This document shows positions 11,901 to 24,365 of a stretch of DNA of 64,000 nt, one piece after another. Positions within the stretch are counted from its first letter, which is position 1, and each line of letters begins with the position of its first letter. A model generated the notes under the pieces. The model saw only the letters and a list, made by a program, of their open reading frames with translations. It was not told the origin of the DNA and did no database searches. Position numbers and translations under genes: made by a program. This stretch comes from Diadema setosum (taxonomy: Eukaryota; Echinodermata; Echinoidea; Diadematoida; Diadematidae): NCBI RefSeq assembly GCF_964275005.1, contig NC_092704.1, positions 9,915,871-9,979,870 of the forward strand, given 5' to 3'.

Positions 11901-14900
11901 TGAGGGGGGTAATATCCTGAATAGCGAAATAGTACCGGCAGAGGGTCTGGAAGCCAGACTAAAATTGGCCGCGCATTTGGCCCAATTCGCGTTTACACCA
12001 GGGAGGTGCTAGAGAAGGAGAGGCAACTAAACTCTCCTTTGAAGTCATGCGCGGCACCGCCGAGAAGTTATGCGTTCAACTACAGGTGTTACCCATGTGC
12101 TTTGACAAAAGGGAGCATCAATAATCGGGACTAGCGCTCTCACATCTAGAAATATTTGCTCCTACTGCAATTCGCTCTCTCTTTCAATGTGATGGCAACA
12201 ATGAATCATTTGTGTACCTTGAATTGGAGCAGCGAATCAAAATGCAGTGTAAAACTCACAATTTTAACAGCGAATAGTTTAAAAACACGCTAGAACACGC
12301 TTTAATGGAGTACTTTATTTGAAAGATCAAAATATCCCTTATTAAAAGATAGAAAAATCAACATGCGGAAATGTGCGCATTATAGAAAAAATTAGGTTTT
12401 TAAGAGGGCATAATTTTCATTTCCTTTCCATTTGCGAATTACGAAGAAACTAGAAATACATGTTAATAATATTGAATTCTTTCCTAAACTATTCTAAATC
12501 AATTCGAGTATTTCATATAAAATTTTGCGGTGAAATAAAGCTTGTAATTCAACGAAAGGTGAAATGCGTTTTTCGTCTCCGAACTTCGTCTTGCAACTAG
12601 AGCGGTGCCGAGCATGACTTCAAAGCGTAATGGAATGCTAGACATCCCATTGTAACGCCTTGAACCCAAACATGTGTTTGCATGAATCACGAAGAGTTGC
12701 CACTCCATCTCTGTAACACCTTCCTGTTTACACCAAGTAGAGGCCGGGCTCGGCGGCCAAGACCACCTCCAGAGCGAGGCCAAATGCGAGGCCAATTTTG
12801 GCCCCGCATTTGGCCTTTTGCGCGTTTACACTGAAGCGGGACTGTAAACGGGGTCCTAGTGTTTAGGTCACGGGATGTAGGACTCATGGGCTGCGTGACT
12901 TATGGGCTGTACGACTCTTGGGTTGTTTGACTTGTGACGTACACCTGATGAGGTGGGCTTGTGGTTTTCTGGTTAGCATCTTTCACCCTTTCATCCCGTT
13001 CAAGGGACTTTGCCATATGCCTGTTCACAAACTCAACCCAAAATATGGTACTCCTCTCCCCACCTTCCACGTTAAGCGTACAAACTTTGTCCAGTGCAAA
13101 TTGGATAATGCTGCACATAATTTCATGCAAGCTAGGCTGCATAACTAACCCAAACATGAATATTATATTTGAGGTCACTGCCAGTACTGAAGACACGTAA
13201 GCTTCATTTCTGAAATAATGATCGCTCACATTCCTGAGACCTGTAACGATGAACCAGTGCTCTGTGGAATATGCACACATACTTTGATTGTAATGTCAAG
13301 GCGTGATTTGTAGATTATTAAACTTTTAGGATTAAACCAATGAAGCCAAACATCAATATTTGTAATCCTACACAAGTTTTGATATTCTAAAAGTCTGACC
13401 TCACATTGTCCTTCGAGGTCAAAGTACACAAGGGTAATGAACAATGTTCTGTGGAATGAGAAGACACTTCTATTGTAGCATAAATGCTAATAGCAAAATG
13501 CATGATTGCACACCAGGTATACAGTTAAAGGGGATGGCTAGAAACTGATCAGCGGGAATCAGTGGGAATGCTGGAGGATGATTGTTCCAATCCTTGCGGG
13601 ATTCATTTAAAAGTAAATTATACATCTATTGTTGTGTGAAAATTATTTGCTTCAGAATGGTCTCATATTCAAGTAATGTGAGTTTAATGTTTCCAGGTTA
13701 GCATTCCTGTACAGTGACGGGGCCTTAAACTGCACATTACTTGAACAATCATCCCCCAGCATTCCCGCTTATTCCCACTGATCAGTTACTAGTCATCCCC
13801 TTTAACCACTGAATATACGTCAAATATCAATATTCTGATATTTTGAGGTAATTGACCTGTCACAGTCCTCAGAGGTCAAAGGCAGACACATGTAGGACTA
13901 AGTAATTTCCCTTGATCTGAGGAAAAGGAAAACGATTCAGTTGTAACACAAATGAATTTTTTAGGACATCATCATCAGGTTTTCATCAACAAATTGCACC
14001 AAATGATAATTTGAGGTCATTGACCTCTGAAGGTCATCAGAGGTCAAAGGTAGAAACCTGTCAAGGATCGGTGGAACATTGAGGCAATTCCACTGTTAAA
14101 AAAAAGATGGTTTCAGTACATCATTGCCGTGTTTATCATTAATCAATGACAAAATATCAATATTCTGATATCTTTTCAGGTCATTGACCTTTGGAGGTCA
14201 TCAGAGGTGAAAGGTAGAAACCTGCCAGGGTTCTATGGAACATGAAGAAAATTCCACTGTAACGAACATGAATTCTTAGTACATCATTACCATATTTAAC
14301 ATTCTGACGCAAAATATCAATTGTTATCAAATTTTGAGGTCATTGACCTTTGAAGGACATCAGAGGTCAATTCAGACTTACCTCCCGATCTTAAAATGAA
14401 TCTTATAACATGTACTACCACTGGTGAAAGTTTCATGCTTTAGTCAAATTTTGCACAATTTTTCGGCCTATCTGCTCTACTAAAAGGGGTGAATGGATAT
14501 AAAAGCCGGAGAAATTCTGCAGTAGGCAGAGTACCCAACACCTCTGCTCTGAGAGTTACGTCACTTCTGGCTCTGAAGCGACTTCTTATATAGTCAGTCC
14601 TGTGTTACCTGCTGACCTGTTATGTTTGTGGAGATAAGACCTGGGAGACATTGATTTTTGCCTGCAGAGAATTAATTTGCCTTCATTGGAGATAAACTCC
14701 ATATTTTAATGTCAACGGACATTGCTACGGCAAAGCTGTGACGGGCTGGATTCCTAGCTAGATATTATTGGCTGAATCATCATTCAACGCATCCACTGGA
14801 CGTGGTCGTCATAACGTTGGATTCTGCACATTCCGCTGTGAACATTATACCATGGATCTATAACGTGGATGTATACCCTGGATCTATACCGTGGAGTAAT

Positions 14901-17900
14901 TGTTGTAACCTGCGCCTCTGGATTTACGTCGGAGGTATCATTCATCGGTGCATTGCGGATCATTTTTGTACATCGAGCATCGTATTTGGACATTTCCAGG
15001 GATATTGCATGTAATGCGTGTAAGGGATTATATTACTGATTTATAATTGTTTTTATTGATCATTATTGTACTGATGTAAAAACCGATTACGAGTCTGTAC
15101 CCACAATATCACTGTTGATAAACCGCCTGAACATTAGTTGATTGTTTCTTTTGTGCGATCATTCTCAGAGTGATTTTGATCGTAAAAAAATTGGGGGCTT
15201 GTGTCCGAGAAGTGAATTTAAAGCCAAAACTTAGAATTTGGAACGTTCCGGAATCCAGAATATTGGTACAGACAAAATACCAGTGAGTTGATTGTTCAAT
15301 TGTATATTGTGTGTAATACATTGTGACAATGTCAATCAGTACAATTGATGTTCAGGCATTTGTTCAGAGGACAGATTTGTCCCTCAAAGATTTGCAAAGG
15401 TTACGCAAATGTGATTTGACTGCCATTGCACAGCATCTAAATGTAGATGTTTCACAAGGTGTAAGAAAGGCAGAGATTCTTGACTTACTAGCTGGTCACA
15501 TGGAGCTCAAAGAAGAAATCTACACTTCAGATCAAGCTCAAATTTCAGATCAAACACGGCTTGAGCTTGCTAAAATGGAAATGGAGAAAGAGAAGATGAG
15601 ATTAGAAATGGAAAGAGAGCAAAGGGCTAGAGAAATGGAATTGAGAGAAAAGGAACTGGAAATTAAGAAATTCGAAGTGGAGCAACAAGTGAAATTGCGT
15701 GAGATGGAATTGACTCATGCACAGACTGTTGAAAATCGTGAAAGGGCTCCTCCTGAATTTGATTTGGCCAAGAAAATTCGATTGGTGCCAAAGTTTGAAG
15801 AAAACAGAGTTGATGCATTCTTTGTGTCATTTGAGAAGGTGGCTAACAGTTTGAAATGGCCACAAGAATTTGGCCCATGCTCCTTCAAAGTGTGTTTGTC
15901 GGCAAAGCAGCTGATGTCTACTCATCTCTCTCTGAAGAGTAATCACGTGACTATGATACAGTCAAGAAGGCAGTGTTGAATGCCTATGAGTTGGTGCCAG
16001 AGGCATACAGACACAAGTTCAGAAATTCGTACCGCAAACCAGGCCAGACACATGTTGAGTTTGCTCGTGAAAAAGAAATGATGTTTGATAGGTGGTACAG
16101 ATCCCTGAAAGTGGATCAGGATTTTGATAACCTACGTGAGGTTGTTCTCTTGGAAGAATTCAAAAAGAGTGTTGCTTTCAGTGTGAGGTCGCATTTGGAT
16201 GATCACAAAGTGACAAGTTTGCATAAAGCAGCCTTGATGGCTGATGAGTATGAGCTGACCCACAGAAATGACAACAGACCACCTTTCAGGAATTTCTCTG
16301 GAAACAAAAGAGACCAAAATCAATCGAGCAATCCAAAGAACGCTGGTTCTGAAAAAGGCACGAGTTCTGAAACTTCATCGGCACCAAAGCCTCAATCTGA
16401 CAAAGGGTCCAGTACAAGTGCAAATGTCATCAAATGTTTTCACTGTAACAAGACAGGGCATGTAAAGTCACAATGTTGGAAGTTGCAAAACAAAACAAAG
16501 AAGGACATGGGATTTGTCATGTCAAAAATTGTTCTACCCGAAAACAGTGTCCCGTTCAGTGAAACACAGGCCATTGAAAGTCGATCTCCCAAATTCAAAG
16601 ATAGGACTAAGCAGGTGGATGAGAGCTATCGTAGCTTTTTGTTTGATGGTGAGGTGACCCCATGTTCTTCTGGTGAGGCAGGTAAACCAGTAGTCATCCT
16701 GCGGGATACGGGGGCCTCTCAGTCGTTGATGGTGGATGGTGGTATGACTTTTCCACCAGATAGTGCAGTGAATGCAAAAGTCTTGATTCAGACTGTTGAT
16801 GGCAGTTATATGTCAGTTCCACTGTACAGAGTGGATTTGAAGTGTGACCTAGTTTCTGGTCCTGTCACTGTTGGAGTTGTTCCTGAGTTGCCCATGGCAG
16901 GGATTGATTTCCTGTTGGGGAATGACTTGGCTGGGGACAAGGTGGTTACGTCTCCAGTTGTTTCGGATAAACCAGTGGTGGTTGCTGAAACTGAGCAGTT
17001 GCAGGAGGAGTTTCCTGGGATTTTCCCAGATTGTGTTGTGACTAGGTCTCAGGCTCGTAGAGCTGTTCAAGATGATGCAGATTCTGTTGATGTGGAGGAG
17101 AGTTCCGGTGTTTGGTTGGCAGAAACCTTTTTCAAGGATTTGAATGATGGGGTTGCTGTATTAGACTCCGAGGCTAACAGTGATGGGCTGTTTACCAAGT
17201 CTTCCTTGTTTGAAGCACAGCAGGCAGACTCTGAGTTGAAAGGCTTGTCTCAGACGGCGTGTTCTGAGGCTGAGGCTGAAAAGGTCCCTGAGTGCTATTA
17301 TGTCAAAGATGGCATTTTGATGAGGAAGTGGAGACCTCCCCATAGGCCAGCTGATGAGGATTGGATGGTGGTCCGTCAAGTTGTTGTCCCTCCCAGTTAC
17401 CGCGGTGAGATCTTGAGGATTGCCCACGAGTTACCTGTTGGCGGCCATTTAGGCGTCAGAAAGACAAAGGATCGGATCATGAGGCATTTTTATTGGCCAG
17501 GGTTGAATGTGGATGTGGCTGAGTTTTTGCAAGACTTGTCACACATGTCAGGTGGCTGGCAAACCACAGCATTCAGTGAAGCCGGCGCCATTGATTCCGA
17601 TACCTGCGTTTGAAGAACCATTCAGTCAGGTTCTAGTTGACTGTGTTGGACCTTTGCCTAGGACTAGGTTGGGTCATAAGTACCTCTTAACAATCATGGA
17701 TATGTCTACACGGTTTCCAGAGGCTATCCCATTGAGAAATATCACTGCCAAGACTGTGGTACATGCGCTAGTGCAGTTTTTCACTAGGTATGGGTTGCCC
17801 AAGGAAGCGCAGTCTGACCAAGGGTCAAATTTCATGTCAGGCATATTTCAAGAGGTGATGTATCGTTTGGGTGTGAAGCACATGAAGTCGTCAGCTTATC

Positions 17901-20900
17901 ATCCCCAATCCCAAGGTGCGTTGGAGCGCTACCACCAGACCCTAAAGACAATGATTAGGGTATTTTGTGAGGAGTATCACGAGGACTGGGATAAGGGCAT
18001 CCCTTTCCTGCTGTTCGCAACGAGGGACTCCCCAAATGAGTCGACGGGTTTCAGCCCATTTGAGTTGGTGTACGGTCATGAAGTTAGGGGCCCACTGAAG
18101 CTCATCAAAGAGAAATTCATGACTGAGGATGATGAGGTACACCTTCTTGACTATGTGTCAAAGTTTCGTGAAAGGCTTTCAAAGGCTTGTGAGGTAGCTA
18201 GGGAACTTTTGAAAGTGTCACAAGACTCAATGAAGAGAAAGGCAGACAAAAATGCCAAAGCCCGAACCTTCAAACCAGGTGACAAAGTTCTTGTACTGCT
18301 GCCCATACAAGGTGAACCACTGAAAGCCAAGTTCAGTGGCCCATACTGTGTCAAAAAGAAACTCAATGATGTGAACTATGTGATCAGTACGCCAGACAGA
18401 CGAAAAGATCAGAGGGTGTGTCATGTAAACATGCTGAAGGAGTACTATGAGAGAAAGGCTAGTCAGCCTGTAGGCGTAGCTCAGGTGGTAGAAGAAGAAG
18501 AAGAAGTAGATGAAGAGGGAGAAGCTCAAGATGAGAACGGAAGAGAGCCCTCTAGTGCCAGGTTGTCTAACTCAGAGATGTTAGGGAAAGTAGATGAGGT
18601 ACTGAACTACCTACCTGAAAATCAGAGGAAAGATGTGACCAGTCTGTTACATGAGTACAAGGAATTGTGTAAAGACAAACCAGGCTGCACCCCTCTGGCT
18701 GTACATGATGTTGATGTAGGAGATGCTGACCCTATCAAGCAAACCCTTACAGACTAAACCCGAGCAAACTGCAAAAAGTAAGGGAAGAGGTTCAGTACAT
18801 GCTAGACAACGACATAATAGAACCGAGTAAAAGCAGTTGCAGCTCCCCAATCGTCATGGTGCCCAAACCGGATGGGTCTCAAAGATTCTGTATAGATTAC
18901 CGAAAGGTAAACGCCGTGACGAAAACAGATTCTTTCCCCATTCCCAGACTAGAAGACTGCATTGACAGGGTCGGAAATTCTGCATATCATTATGTCAGTA
19001 AAATAGACCTTCTAAAGGGATACTGGCAAGTGCCCTTGACCGACAAAGCCAGGGAGATTTCTGCCTTTGCTACACCAGATGGCCTGTTCCAATGCAAAGT
19101 AATGTCCTTTGGCATGAAAAATGCTCCGGCCACCTTCCAACTGCTGACAAACCAAATCATTGCCGGACTTGAAAACACTGTGTAGTATACATTGATGACA
19201 TCCTAGTGTATAGTGACACGTGGGAAGAGCACATTACACACTTGCGGCAACTCTTTGATCGACTCAAGGAGGCCGGATTGGTGATTAATCTGGCAAAGAG
19301 TGAATTTGCAAAGGCCAAAGTGGTGTATCTCGGGCATGTAGTCGGTCAGGGACAGGTATTGCCAAGAGAAGCCAAGGTAGAAGCTATACTAGGCTTTCCC
19401 ATCCCCCAATCCAAGAAGGAGTTGCTCAGATTTCTGGGCATGGCTGGTTTCTACAGGAAATTTGTACCGAATTTCAGCACTGTAGTCACCCCCTAACAAA
19501 CCTGCTGAAGGGCAAGGGAAAGTACACCTGGACTAATGAGTGTCAAAGAGCCTTCGAGAAACTAAAAGCAGTCCTTGCTAATGAGCCTGTTCTGGCAGCT
19601 CCTGACTTCCAAAAGCCATTCAAGGTGGCAATAGATGCTAGCGATGTAGGAGTAGGAGCAGTCTTGCTCCAAGAAGATGAAGAAGACACTGAACGACCGG
19701 TTAGCTACTTTTCCAAAAAATTGAACGCATACCAGAAGAAGTACTCCACAATCGAGAAGGAGGCTCTCAGTTTCATCCTTGCCCTCCAGCAGTATGAAGT
19801 GTATTTGACAAATAGCAAAGGGGAGATCACGGTCTATACTGACCACAACCCCTTGGTCTTTTTTAGACCGGTTCAAAATGAAGAACAACAGGTTGTTCAG
19901 ATGGAGCATGATGACGCAGCCATATGCACTCAAAATCAAACATGTGGCAGGCAAAAATAATGTAATTGCTGACGCTTTGTCAAGAGTGTAACATGAAGAG
20001 AGTATCAAAGGTGAAAAGTTTTCACCGCATATCACTTACAGTGTATGTGTTTAGCATATCCATTAATGTATGCAAAACGGTTTGACATGGTTGTATAAGC
20101 TCCGAGAATGCAAGCAATATCATTGTAAATGGTAACCATGAAAAGAGAACATGGAATTAATGCAGCTATTCAAAAGGCATGTGATAGTATGTGATTATTG
20201 TTGTTTGACTTGGATTTTACCTCACATTCGTTGTAAATAACAATGAGAAATTGTGAAGGTAAAAGAAACCCTTGCTACGGCAAGGCTTTCTTTTTCCCAT
20301 GGGGGATGGTGTCACAAATGTACACATTACTAGTTAGTTATGTACATGTATGATGTACTGTATGCATGGTTGTTTTAATGTGTATGTACACAGGTTGACC
20401 AGATTAATGGAGAACATTCTATCTGGTATAGATATAGTACATACAGGCTGACCAGATTAGTGGAGAATTTTCTAGGTGGTATACAATGTAGCTACAGTAC
20501 ATTCATGTGACAGGAAATACATTATAACTCACTCAATCTAGAATGATTTCACCCATTCCAGAATGTTCTAGGAAGTGCTAACATATTTGGCTGAGTGAGG
20601 CACTGTCCCTGTAGCCCAATGTGATTGGTAGTTATTTTTGGTAGGCTGTTATGCACATAGTTAGACAGTGAGTCAGCTAGGATTTCTGGAACAGTCTTGG
20701 ACTTGCTAGTATGTTCAAGTGTGTGGCCCCAGGTTGGAGAAAATTGCAGAATGTACTAGGAAGGGGTGAATGGATATAAAAGCCGGAGAAATTCTGCAGT
20801 AGGCAGAGTACCCAACACCTCTGCTCTGAGAGTTACGTCACTTCTGGCTCTAAAGCGACTTGTAGTCCTGTGTTACCTGCTGACCTGTTATGTTTGTGGA

Positions 20901-23900
20901 GATAAGGCCTGGGAGACATTTTGCCTGCAGAGAATTAATTTGCCTTCATTGGAGATAGACTCCATATCTTAATGTCAACGGACATTGCTACGGCAAAGCT
21001 GTGACGGGCTGGATTCCTAGCTAGATATTATTGGCTGAATCATCATTCAACGCATCCACTGGACGTGGTCGTCATAACGTTGGATTCTGCACATTTCGCT
21101 GTGAACATTATACCGTGGATCTATAACATGGATATATATACCCTGGATTTATACTGTGAAGTAATTATTGTAACCTGCGCCTCTGGATTTACGTCGGAGG
21201 TATCATTCATCGGTGCATTGCGGATCATTCATTTGTGCATCGAGCATCGTATTTGGACATTTCCAGGGATATTGCATGTAATGCGTGTAAGTGATTCTAT
21301 TACTGATTTACAATTGTTTTTATTGATCATTATTGTACTGATGTAAAAACCGATTACGAGTCTGTACCCACAGTATCACTGTTAATAAACCGCCTGAACA
21401 TTAGTTGATTGTTTCTCTTGTGCGATCATTCTCAGAGTGATTTTGGTCGTAACAAATGGTATGATAGTTTGATGGTCACCACTATGCGCAAAATATTTCA
21501 GGATAGGTGTGATTGGTTGGGTTTTTTTTTCATATAACCTGTGTTGTTATTATGAGCTGGCTCACCTGGTTAAACAATGACAATTCAAGCTGTATGACAT
21601 AAAGTGTTGTGCATAATGCTTATTTCTTCTGACTTTATACTTGATGACATTACGAAAGGAAAAATGACAGTTATAGGTCAATCATTAAAAAATATTTGAT
21701 GCATATTTCGATCGAACAGTTCCTACCTTTGTGCTGATATCACACCAGCAGACATTACCATGGACGCAAGACCAGAAATGCGTACCAAGGGACCTTAACT
21801 TGAATTTTGTATGCTGAAATAAATCAGAACCGAAACTCATAATGATTATAATAATTAGATGTAACGATCAAGTCATATTCTCACAAGAAGCTGTCGAAGA
21901 GACTACAGTTTTGTTGTTTTTTTTATAGATAAACTCTGTCAGCAAATTGAGTTAAAAAAAAAGAGATCGCCATAAGAACGAGGTCTATGCTTGTAAGTGA
22001 CATAAAGACTAAATGATTGTTTTCATTACTGTCGATTTTACTACGGAAAGAGCATGCTGATACCCCGCTGGCTTAATGTGGTCCATGCAGGGATCCCGAA
22101 GGAAACAAGAGAGGCGGGCTCGGGGCAAACAAATGATTTTGACTACAAAGCATTACCAATCATTATCGCTCTCTGTTTTCCGACAACTATAGAATTTAGC
22201 ACATTACATTTATCGGTCTGCATTCCATGCAGGTGATACCAGTGTACAGGTATATTGGTTTTATGTACCTTCCGCATAAACAATATTCAGAAAAAAAATC
22301 TTGGAAACATGCTATGATTGACTCATATTTCTATATTCTACTAAAGTTTTGTGTATGTGTCTGACAATAAAGGGGACTGGTAAGATTTTCACACCATGCA
22401 GAAATGTCTTAAACGCTTGATATCACGATCAAAGGTAGGCCTGAGGGACATCCTTTTTTAGGGTAGAACATTATCAGTTCAACTTTTTAGTGAACCTCAT
22501 TTCATTTCACTATGAGCAGATGAGACGTCCTTTAAGAAGAAGATATTTCCATTTTGTAGATGAATGTTTCGAAAGCTGCCATTACATTGGAATTATTATG
22601 ACACCACAAAGCGTTAAATGAGTTATATTAGTAGTGTTGCATACGGAGTTTGCCAAAACCTCAGAATCTTAAAGCCTTGTCACAGATTTTGATTTTGATT
22701 TTTCTGAAACTTATTTTGCTGCCCTTTTCTCAAGTATTTCGGCATTTTTTTTTTTTTTTTACTGAATCTATATACAATGTATAGCCCTACATTAAGGGAA
22801 ATTTTCCCTTTAGGGCCGCTAATTTCAAAATTTGGCCGCCGACATAGATATGAGTAAGTGTGATGTAAATCATACAAAAACTTGTCTTGTAAGGTTCCAG
22901 TGATTATTTCTCAACAGCCCTTGAAATACTTTAGAGTTTAGTCTTACACAAAATAATGCATATGCAAAATAGGCAAATTTGTATGTGCCCATCCACTATG
23001 TAAAATAATTAGTTGGTAGAGTTGTTACTAGGACCCCGTTTACAGTGCGAGGCTCGGCCGCGGCCGAGCCGCGGCCGAGCCGCGGCCGAGCCCAGCTCCG
23101 CTTCAGTGTAAACGCGCAAAAGGCCAAATGCGAGGCCAAAATTGGCCTCGCATTTGGCCTCGCTCTGGAGGTGGTCTCGGCCGCGGCCAATTTTAGTCTG
23201 CCTTCCAGACCCTCTGCCCGTACTATTTCGCTATTCACGATATTAACCCCCTGACCGTGGAAAACTAGTATAGCTCAAGGTGGTTTTGTCCTGCAAAGGA
23301 TTTTTCCTTCGGCAAAGGCCTTTGCCCGAACGGCGACTTCGTCGCCACGGAATGCAGTTGGCAAAGGGTCTGAAAATCAGGCTATACCAAGTTACGTTTG
23401 TTTACAAGCAGAGCGCCACTACGACAAAATATTGAAAGGTCTTAATTAAAAGCGCGGCCGAGCCCAGCAGTGTAAACGGACAAAATTGCGAGGCTCGGCC
23501 GCGCAATTGAGGCCGGGCTCGGCCGCGGCCGAGCCCGGCCCCGCACTGTAAACGGGGTCAAAAACGTTTCCCACTGTTTATCCATAGTTTAAAAACTACG
23601 TATCAGATAACACTGACATTGATATGAGAAATACCTGGATAGTGTACAATTTTGTTGGAGGTATTTAAAATACGAAAGCATAAATCAGTTTCATAGAATC
23701 AAAGAGTGATCTTAAAGTTAGGTTTGAGATTTTGCCCTGTTTTCAACCTTCTGCACAAAATATCACACTGGGGTCGATTGGTGTGTATGGGAATGTGTAT
23801 GGTTAACACCCATACAATGGCCAGGGTTTGAATGCTTAATTATTCATTCATGAGGGATTCCTCTATCACAGCTAGTCTTTATTCATCCTGAAATGTAATG

Positions 23901-24322
23901 TGCGCAAGGAAACATACACACTAAGAAATCAGGGTTCAAAATCGAACCTCTAGGCGTGATGCAATAGCAGCACCCCTTTTCCCTCAAAATTTGAACCCCT
24001 GTCTAGGGTTCAATTTTGAACCCCATAAAAATGAACCCTTTTCCCTCAAAATTTGAACCCCTGTCAAGGGTTCAATTTTGAATTCCATAAAAATGAACCC
24101 TCTGAGTTCAAAACTGAACCTCAAGGTTTATTTTTTTTTTTTTGCACCCAGGCAGGTTAAAAATTGAACCTCTGAAGGATACATTGTTTAACCTCAAGGT
24201 TGTAAAAAGGTTCATTCTTCCACCCAAAAGGGTTAATTCTTGAACTTTTCAGATATCAAAATTGAACCCTTTGCGGTGCAGGTACGCTCCCTGGTTTTTA
24301 TTTTTCCTCCTTAATGGGTTAC

Positions 24323-24365
<43 letters not shown>

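Larger units (their letters stand above)
11260..12945. mobile_element. Foldback element of CCCACGAG-type subrepeats, copy 1
   Basis: Left arm (about 11260-11420) has repeated units such as ACAGCCCACGAGCTTGACAC. The right arm (about 11480-11576 continuing at 12859-12945) has the inverted form, such as GACTCATGGGCTG. The right arm is interrupted by the GC-rich TIR element at 11577-12855. Exact outer borders are uncertain. Confidence 0.65.
3585..14482. mobile_element. Foldback-type DNA element inserted in the 5' LTR
   Basis: The left end (TAGTAGAGCAG at 3585) and right end (CTGCTCTACTA at 14472-14482) are inverted copies, and similarity continues for several hundred bases in each arm. AAA flanks both sides (3582-3584 and 14483-14485), a possible 3-bp target duplication. 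The arms consist of repeat units of about 140-150 bp, each with AGGTCA-type half-sites. The middle is filled with unrelated later insertions, and I see no transposase frame. The superfamily is unknown to me; it resembles the long-inverted-repeat foldback elements described from sea urchins. Confidence 0.75.
3159..21454 (+). mobile_element. Gmr1-like Ty3/gypsy LTR retrotransposon, inactive, interrupted
   Basis: LTR retrotransposon in the sense direction of the host gene. The LTRs begin TGT and end ACA (5' copy ends AAAA), and AATG flanks the element at 3155-3158 and 21455-21458 (a fifth matching A is ambiguous). Order: 5' LTR, primer binding site, gag with zinc knuckle, protease, integrase, reverse transcriptase, RNase H, polypurine tract, 3' LTR. 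Integrase before reverse transcriptase is the Ty1/copia-type order, known in Ty3/gypsy-related Gmr1-like elements of deuterostomes. No envelope frame lies between the end of pol (19991) and the 3' LTR. It is dead: at least six frame breaks and a stop codon interrupt gag-pol, and a 10.9-kb element splits the 5' LTR. The two LTRs are still very similar, so insertion was fairly recent. Confidence 0.9.

Noticed and set aside
19992..20299. Possible envelope gene after pol
   Set aside because: No open frame of meaningful length and no signal or membrane segment before the 3' LTR.
24001..24290. CRISPR-like spaced repeats (TGAACCC words)
   Set aside because: Spacing is irregular, units are short and inverted, and the context is eukaryotic; they are subterminal repeats of the CACTA-like element.
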